NCBI GenBank assembly: GCA_039935415.1
Contig: JBDTKH010000005.1
Coordinates: 1 to 64,000 of the forward strand
Direction: 5' to 3'
Length of the DNA stretch: 64,000 nucleotides
Origin: Palsa-870 sp039935415
Lineage (GTDB): Bacteria; Chloroflexota; Dormibacteria; Dormibacterales; Dormibacteraceae
Positions 59,426 through 64,000 of the stretch are shown here, in pieces (the stretch's first letter is position 1; the number at the start of each line of letters is the position of its first letter). The position numbers and the translations under genes are program-made. Below the pieces are notes generated by a model that saw only the letters and a program-made list of their open reading frames with translations, was not told the origin of the DNA and made no database searches.

Positions 59426-61055
59426 CAGACGCGTAGGTCGAGTCCATCCCCCGGTAGCTGAGCCCGCGCGCGCCCAGCGTGCGCGCCTGCGTGTACGGCG
59501 TGTCGGATGCGTAGTGGACGATGCCCAGGTCGAAGTTGACCTGCGCCATGTTGACGCTCTCGTTGAGCGGATAGCGATCTGGCTGGACGATCTCGTAGCA
59601 GGCGTCGAGGTAGGGTCCCGCCTCCATCTCGACGACTGTGTAGCGCCCGTGATAGTAGAAGTCGAGATAGTCGCGGTTCTGCAAGAACGTCCCGCGCACC
59701 GCGACGGCGCGCTGGTTGTCGAGGGCCGAGCCGTAGACGAGGTTCGGCTGCACGTCGCCCGCGGTGAAGCAGTTGTCGAGCCAGTAGGTGTTGCCCGAAT
59801 GCTCGTTGTGGACGACGTTCGGGATCATCACGTCGCCCACGTCGGCGTTGAGCGTTGCCGCCTTGCCCAGGATGTAGACGCCGCGCACCCATGCCGCCTG
59901 TTCGGCGACCTGCCGAAGGATGTGGTAGGCGGCCTGGCCGAGCGGGTAGTCGATGTTGAGGATGCAGGCGTCGGACGCGCGCAGCTTCTGCTCGTCGACT
60001 GCGCCGACCCGCGGGTCGATCGAGGCCGGGTCGAGCTTGGACAGCATGAAGACCTGCGCGGCAGAGTCCACGCCGGTGCCTTTGGCCGCGATGTGCCGGA
60101 TGCCGTTTGCCGTCTCGATCTCGGCGCGCTGCTTTCGCAACCGCTCGCGCTCAGGATGTTGGTCGAACACCTGCCGCGCGCCGTAGTAGAGCCAGTTATG
60201 GCGCGAGGCACGGCTATGGCCCGCCTCCAGCTTCTTCCGTTCGGCGTCGAGGTCCGGATCGTTCTTGCCAATCCAGTTCACTATGTCGTCCTCGAACTGG
60301 CGCGCGACGCCGGTCAGCACGTTGACCAGGCTGTGCGAGTTCGACGACACGAAATAGAGCGGGGCGTCGCGAGCGCCCATCTCGTCCATCGCCGAGGCGA
60401 TTGGCAACCACCAGCGGCTCGCGTTGCGCGCGTAGCCGATGTCGCTGCCGCCAATGAGACGCAGCACGATCCGGCACTCCTCGCGCTTGATCGCGGCCAG
60501 GTTGCGATCGAAGGAATCTCCCCACGCGCTGTGCAGGCGGCCCCAGTCGTCCTCGGTTGCGCCCGCGGCCTGGCGGGCCCGCTCGTTGGTGAGTTCGACG
60601 TCCTGCAGCGCGCGGTGCAGCTTGTTCCACTCGATTTGAAACGCGACGAGGGTGGGGATCAGGTCGTCGATGTCCGAGGCCGATGCGATGAGCACGGCCA
60701 GCATGTCCTTGCCGTCGTGGTACCAGCGACGGCGTCGGGCCGGCGCCTTGACGGCCTGCCAGCCGAGGATGTCGGCCTGGAGCACGGCGCGAAAGCCCTG
60801 CGGGCTCTGGCCCATCACGACGTGGCGGCAGCGGCTGATCGCTTCCGGCAGCCGGCGGACCGCGTAGAGCAGCGCCCCCATGTCGATCTGGGGCTGGGCA
60901 GCCAGCGGATGCAGCACCGACCCCATCCCGAGGTGCGCCTGGACGAGCGATTCGACTCTGATCTCGCCCGAGCTCTGCAGCATCGTCGTGTAGGTCTGCA
61001 CGTACAGCTCGACGGCGTGTTTGCCCGACCAGCCTGATGTAGGTGGCGAATCCAT
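59361..61055 (-). CDS. Uncharacterised 564-residue protein with phosphorylase-like C-terminus
   Basis: 564 residues, no signal or membrane helix. The N-terminal two thirds are alpha-helical (KHAVELYVQTYTTML, SFDRNLAAIKREECRI). From about 370 the sequence is alpha/beta: VDEQKLRASDACILNIDYPLGQAAY, AAWVRGVYILGKAATLNADVG, PNLVYGSALDNQRAV and YHGRYTVVEMEAGPYLDACYE. The last has the EMEA pattern of nucleoside phosphorylase-type enzymes. A nucleoside or nucleotide substrate is only a guess. It resembles a family of similarly sized proteins of unknown function. Start ATG at 61055 is the first that fits. Confidence 0.72.
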   Translation of the reverse strand: MDSPPTSGWSGKHAVELYVQTYTTMLQSSGEIRVESLVQAHLGMGSVLHPLAAQPQIDMGALLYAVRRLPEAISRCRHVVMGQSPQGFRAVLQADILGWQAVKAPARRRRWYHDGKDMLAVLIASASDIDDLIPTLVAFQIEWNKLHRALQDVELTNERARQAAGATEDDWGRLHSAWGDSFDRNLAAIKREECRIVLRLIGGSDIGYARNASRWWLPIASAMDEMGARDAPLYFVSSNSHSLVNVLTGVARQFEDDIVNWIGKNDPDLDAERKKLEAGHSRASRHNWLYYGARQVFDQHPERERLRKQRAEIETANGIRHIAAKGTGVDSAAQVFMLSKLDPASIDPRVGAVDEQKLRASDACILNIDYPLGQAAYHILRQVAEQAAWVRGVYILGKAATLNADVGDVMIPNVVHNEHSGNTYWLDNCFTAGDVQPNLVYGSALDNQRAVAVRGTFLQNRDYLDFYYHGRYTVVEMEAGPYLDACYEIVQPDRYPLNESVNMAQVNFDLGIVHYASDTPYTQARTLGARGLSYRGMDSTYASAIAVARRILQREEALLPASTG

Positions 61056-61137
61056 CCCGCGAATATAGAGCGGCTTACGAAACCTTGACGTTCTGCATGA
61101 GGAAAGCGGGCCCTCGAAGTTGTCTAGTTGGGGCGTG

Positions 61138-61881
61138 ATGACACGCATCAAGACACTCCGTCTGCTTCGAATCGCCGGTTTTGCCGCCGGGGCCGTGGCC
61201 GTCGCAGGTGCCGCGGTGCTCGTCACCGCCTCCGCCGCCGGCCTCCACGTCGGGTTCCGGTCCTCCTCACCGCAACCGGTGCAGGCCGACGCCGCGGCCG
61301 CCAACAGCAAGGCGAGCGCCTCGGCCGTCTGCACCGACTTCCTGGGTCACCTCTCGAGCGACCTGGGCAAGAGCCAGAGCCAGGTCACCGCGGCCGTCCA
61401 GAAGGCCATCGGCGAGACGCTGGCCGGTGAGGTCAAGAACGGCGACCTCACCCAGGCACAGGCAGACGCCATCAAGAAGAAGCTCACGAGCCAGCCGCCT
61501 TGCCCGCTGGCGGGCAGCCTGCAGGCGCCCCCAACCGCCGGGGCGAAGATCGGCGCATACACGCAGCAGCTGCTCCGCGCCGCCGCGTCGGCGCTCGGCA
61601 TCACCGACGCACAGCTGAAGGCCGACATCGCCGGGGGGATGAGCCTCTCGCAGATCGCGGCCGCGCAGAAGGCGCCGGTCACGGAGGCGCAGCTCCGCAG
61701 CCGGCTGATCGCCAAGCTGACGCCGCTGCTCGACACGGCGGTCACAAACAAGAAGCTGACCTCCGCTCAGGAGCAGGCGATCCTCAAGCAGCTCCAGACC
61801 GGGCCGATCCCGTACTGGGACGCGCCGCTTCGTAAGCCCAAGACCGCGGCGCCGGCGACGCCCGCCACCTCCACGACCTAG
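61138..61881 (+). CDS. Secreted or anchored helical protein, unknown function
   Basis: 247 residues. An N-terminal membrane/signal segment (about 10-35, AGFAAGAVAVAGAAVLVTASA) is followed by two helical repeats: one around VTAAVQKAIGETLAGEVKNG-DLTQAQADAIKKKL, the other around LKADIAGGMSLSQIAAAQKA and LTPLLDTAVTNKKLTSAQEQAI. This hairpin pattern (ending with DLTQAQ/LTSAQ) occurs in secreted DUF2680-like proteins. Function unknown. A pair of cysteines might form a disulfide. Confidence 0.7.
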   Translation: MTRIKTLRLLRIAGFAAGAVAVAGAAVLVTASAAGLHVGFRSSSPQPVQADAAAANSKASASAVCTDFLGHLSSDLGKSQSQVTAAVQKAIGETLAGEVKNGDLTQAQADAIKKKLTSQPPCPLAGSLQAPPTAGAKIGAYTQQLLRAAASALGITDAQLKADIAGGMSLSQIAAAQKAPVTEAQLRSRLIAKLTPLLDTAVTNKKLTSAQEQAILKQLQTGPIPYWDAPLRKPKTAAPATPATSTT

Positions 61882-61882
61882 C

Positions 61883-61899
61883 AGCCGCCACGCGGCTTT
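61883..61899 (+). terminator. Short hairpin directly after the 61138 gene
   Basis: AGCCGC-CAC-GCGGCT, perfect 6-bp stem, starts 2 bp after the stop codon and is followed by TT. Weak for an intrinsic terminator, but it separates the gene from the antiporter leader. Confidence 0.35.
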
Positions 61900-61940
61900 C
61901 GATAGGATCGATCGCCAGAAGTCCCTCGTGGCGGCGCGAT

Positions 61941-62023
61941 GAGGCTCGCTCCTTGAACCGCCCGGGTTAGTTCCCGGGCTGATGGCCTCTACCAACGAAA
62001 TCACAGGCAGTTGGCAGAGGAGG
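61941..62023 (+). promoter_or_regulatory. Riboswitch-like structured leader of the Na+/H+ antiporter gene
   Basis: Three stems are visible: P1 GAGGC (61941-61945) with GCCTC (61985-61989); P2 GCCCGGG (61960-61966) with CCCGGGC (61973-61979), loop TTAGTT; P3 CCTCT-A-CCAAC (61986-61996) with GTTGG-C-AGAGG (62010-62020). P1 and P3 compete for CCTC at 61986-61989. P3 also covers the first three bases of the Shine-Dalgarno AGGAGG (62018-62023), so P1 frees and P3 hides translation start. GATG occurs before both P1 halves, as conserved RNA motifs often do. Confidence 0.55.
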
Positions 62024-62030
62024 AGCGGAG

Positions 62031-63227
62031 ATGAACCCTTATACAGTCGCCGCGATCTGGATGGCGCTCGCGCTGTTCGCTTCCGTGATCAGCATCCGGG
62101 CCGGCATCGCCGTCGCCCTGGCCGAGATCCTTGTCGGCGCCATCGCAGGCAACGTGCCTGGCGTTTCTGCGGTCGTGCAGCAGACGGCTTTCACGACGTT
62201 TCTGGCAAGCATCGGGTCGGTCACCCTCACTTTCCTTGCCGGCGCCGAAATCGACCCCGTGTCCCTGCGGCGCCACTGGAAGGCGAGTCTCGCGATCGGG
62301 TTCGTCTCCTTCACGCTGCCGTTCGCTGCGGCGATGTCCGTCACCTACTTCGCGCTCCACTGGAACCTGCACGCTTCCGAGATCGCGGGTGTCGCGTTGA
62401 GCACGACCTCCGTGGCGGTTGTCTACGCGGTCATGGTCGAGACCGGCCTCAACCGCGAGGAGCTCGGGAAGCTCATACTCGCCGCCTGCTTCGTCACGGA
62501 CCTGGGCACGGTGCTGGCGCTGGGTGCCCTGTTCGCAGGCTTCAGCCTGCTGCTCGTCGCCTTCGCTGCGGCCACGGCTGTCGTGCTCGTGGCCATCTCG
62601 CCCGCCCTGCGGTTCGTCATGCGTTCGCTTGGTCATCGGGTGAGCGAGCCGGAGATCAAGTTTCTCTTCGTGGTCCTTCTCGGACTCGGCGGCCTGGCCA
62701 CCGCCGCCGGAAGCGAGGCGGTGCTTCCGGCCTACCTCGTCGGCCTGGCGACCGCCGGGGTGTTTCTCGGCGACCGCGTGCTGATGGACCGCATGCGGTC
62801 CACGGCGTTCGCCCTGCTCACTCCATTCTTTTTTCTCCGAGCCGGCCTCCTCATCTCGCTGCCGGCGCTTGTCGATGGGGCGGGCGTGATCGTCGTCCTC
62901 TTCGTCGCCAAGATGGCCGCCAAGCTTCTAGGCGTCTGGCCTGTCGCGGCGGCGTTTGGCGTGGGACGGCGCGATCGGAACTACGTAACGCTCTTGATGG
63001 CGACGGGCTTGACCTTCGGTTCGATCTCAGCTCTTTACGGCTTGAACCACGGTCTTGTCACGCGCGCTCAGTATTCCGAGCTGCTCACGGTCGTGATCTT
63101 GTCCGCGGTCATTCCGACGCTGGTTGCGCAGCGGCTGTTTCAGCCTCGGTTGGTCGACGTCGATGAGGAGGAGGCCCTGGGCGCCGAGGACGCCTCGATC
63201 GTGCACCGACCGGTCGCCCGGTCTTAG
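62031..63227 (+). CDS. Na+/H+ antiporter or K+ efflux (CPA2/KefB-like) membrane protein
   Basis: 398 residues, about twelve membrane helices. The TM pattern of CPA2 transporters is recognisable: LAEILVGAIAGNV, AFTTFLASIGSVTLTFLAGAEIDP, VALSTTSVAVVYAVMVETG, and FKFLFVVLLGLGGLATAAGSEAVLPAYLVGLA. No C-terminal TrkA-N domain is present. Ion specificity is unknown. The ATG follows AGGAGG at 7 bp, within a structured leader, consistent with ion-responsive expression. Confidence 0.88.
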   Translation: MNPYTVAAIWMALALFASVISIRAGIAVALAEILVGAIAGNVPGVSAVVQQTAFTTFLASIGSVTLTFLAGAEIDPVSLRRHWKASLAIGFVSFTLPFAAAMSVTYFALHWNLHASEIAGVALSTTSVAVVYAVMVETGLNREELGKLILAACFVTDLGTVLALGALFAGFSLLLVAFAAATAVVLVAISPALRFVMRSLGHRVSEPEIKFLFVVLLGLGGLATAAGSEAVLPAYLVGLATAGVFLGDRVLMDRMRSTAFALLTPFFFLRAGLLISLPALVDGAGVIVVLFVAKMAAKLLGVWPVAAAFGVGRRDRNYVTLLMATGLTFGSISALYGLNHGLVTRAQYSELLTVVILSAVIPTLVAQRLFQPRLVDVDEEEALGAEDASIVHRPVARS

Positions 63228-63235
63228 GTCGGGTA

Positions 63236-63604
63236 TCAGCCGCCTGGGCGGTCGTCGGGTGGGGCGCCCAGACGGCGCATCAGCTCTTCGAGCAGCTGGC
63301 GCGTTTCGGGGTCTGCCATCAGGCGCTCCTGCATCTGCTCCGCGGAGTGCCGGATCTCGGGGTCGGACATCAGGCGCTCGGACATCGCCTGGAAGCGCGT
63401 CGCCATGTCTGCCATCGCCGACTCCTGGGCCACCTGGATCAGGATCGGCTGACTGGCCGCGGCCACCACCGCTTCGGCCTGCGCGCGCACCATCTCGATC
63501 CCCTTGCAGCCCAGGCACTCGCCCTTGAGCCCACAGTGACAGAGCTGCGGGCGCAAGCGATCGAGCGCCGTGTGAAGCTCGGAAAGGTCGACGGGACCGG
63601 CCAC
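63236..63604 (-). CDS. Hypothetical protein with N-terminal cysteine cluster
   Basis: 122 residues. Four cysteines in CHCGLKGECLGCKGIE (about 22-37) could bind zinc or an iron-sulfur cluster. The rest is helical and contains the repeated pair RLMSDPEIRHSAEQMQE and RLMADPETRQLLEELMR (about 78-112). No family recognised. It ends 9 bp from the antiporter stop. Confidence 0.6.
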   Translation of the reverse strand: MAGPVDLSELHTALDRLRPQLCHCGLKGECLGCKGIEMVRAQAEAVVAAASQPILIQVAQESAMADMATRFQAMSERLMSDPEIRHSAEQMQERLMADPETRQLLEELMRRLGAPPDDRPGG

Positions 63605-63614
63605 GTACGTGAGA

Positions 63615-64000
63615 TTACGAGGGTTTGGATCTGCCCGCGTACATTGACTCGATCTCGTTCTTGTAGTGGTCCTGGATGACTTTGCGCTTGATGTCCAGCT
63701 TCAGAGAAAGCTCGCCTTTCTCCTCCGAGAAGTCCTCGGGCAGGAGGGTGAAGTTCTTGATGCTCTCCCAGTTCCCCACGTGCCCGTTGACCTCATCGAT
63801 CGCCTGCTGGACGTGCGCCCGCAGGCCTGCGTCGTCCAGCCCTTCCTTGCGGACCGCATCCCAGTCCGGCACGATGAGCGCGGTGACGTAGGGCCGGGCG
63901 TCGCCGATCACGACCACCCTGGCGATCAACGGGTCAAGCGTCAGCTGGAACTCGACCGGCTGCGGGGCGACGTACTTGCCGACGGCCGTTTTGAACAGGG
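63615..64000 (-). CDS. Long-chain acyl-CoA synthetase, C-terminal part (cut by window end)
   Basis: Reads from the window edge as a typical FadD/FACS C-terminus: FKTAVGKYVAPQPVE, then IARVVVIGDARPYVTALIVPDWD, FTLLPEDFSEEKGELSLKLDIKRK and a stop at 63615-63617. This closing region carries the catalytic lysine area of adenylate-forming enzymes. Activates fatty acids to acyl-CoA, a natural companion of the WS/DGAT and crotonase genes. The N-terminal part lies beyond the window. Confidence 0.9.
   Translation of the reverse strand, partial: LFKTAVGKYVAPQPVEFQLTLDPLIARVVVIGDARPYVTALIVPDWDAVRKEGLDDAGLRAHVQQAIDEVNGHVGNWESIKNFTLLPEDFSEEKGELSLKLDIKRKVIQDHYKNEIESMYAGRSKPS

Noticed and set aside
59136..61037. 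633-codon plus-strand frame opposite the 564-residue protein
   Set aside because: No domain, no start signal and Val/Arg/Asp-rich shadow composition; the opposite strand has ordered alpha/beta patterns.
1..64000. CRISPR array, rRNA genes, prophage structural genes, toxin-antitoxin pairs
   Set aside because: Looked for regularly spaced repeats, rRNA-like blocks and typical small paired genes; none found.

Overview
The window is GC-rich, densely coded chromosomal DNA with short intergenic gaps, GTG and TTG starts, and many ATGA/GTGA/TTGA stop-start overlaps. The gene mix (wax ester synthase/DGAT, actinobacterial-type GlgA, PrsW-like and sedolisin proteases, MoxR/DUF58/VWA operon, GT87 and ArnT-like membrane glycosyltransferases) suggests a free-living terrestrial bacterium of the Actinomycetota/Chloroflexota side, possibly an uncultured Dormibacterota-like lineage. 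That placement is inference from content; no rRNA or other phylogenetic marker is present.

Layout. 1-2716 is an accessory edge: an IS110 transposase, a broken ferrochelatase remnant and the 3' portion of a selenocysteine tRNA that looks like an integration scar. 2717-15074 is one tightly coupled eight-gene operon: exported glutamine-amidotransferase-like protein, ABC ATPase, ABC-2 permease, a Gly/Asn-rich membrane protein, MoxR, DUF58, BatA-like VWA and a VWA/amidotransferase-like protein. 15297-17210 is a group II intron whose EBS1 matches its 5' exon exactly. 17310-20378 holds glgA, corA and an S51 peptidase. 20419-23685 is a molybdate operon (HTH-TOBE regulator, modABC, frameshifted mop). 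23829-28211 runs plus-strand: WS/DGAT, SRPBCC-like protein, tryptophanase, patatin. 28208-32524 carries degraded genes (aldo/keto reductase, DUF5996) and small proteins, including a 20-residue lysine-rich peptide with its own terminator. 32677-36265 has a sulfite-oxidase-type molybdoenzyme, IlvE and a ferredoxin-reductase-like flavoprotein.

36273-44478 is a long minus-strand stretch: small hypothetical proteins, DoxX, a beta-propeller lipoprotein, then a radical SAM protein coupled to a 1188-residue GT2/ArnT-like fusion and a nucleotidyltransferase. 44618-49370 has PruA, an enoyl-CoA hydratase, a GT87 protein, a GNAT and a LysE/RhtB exporter. 49382-53893 is a coupled set of two zinc-ribbon membrane proteins (one PrsW-like), a sedolisin and a GNAT. 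53910-64000 contains two cation diffusion facilitators (one with three tandem C-terminal domains), enoyl-CoA hydratase, FumC, Ppx/GppA, a 564-residue protein with a phosphorylase-like C-terminus, a Na+/H+ antiporter behind a riboswitch-like leader, and a long-chain acyl-CoA synthetase cut by the window end.

The signals most deserving follow-up are the antiporter leader with mutually exclusive stems, the GT-fusion/radical SAM/nucleotidyltransferase cluster, the ABC-MoxR-VWA operon, the zinc-ribbon/PrsW/sedolisin set, the lysine-rich micro-gene and the tRNA-Sec scar. At least three clean single-base deletions break otherwise good genes, so either recent decay or base-calling error is present.
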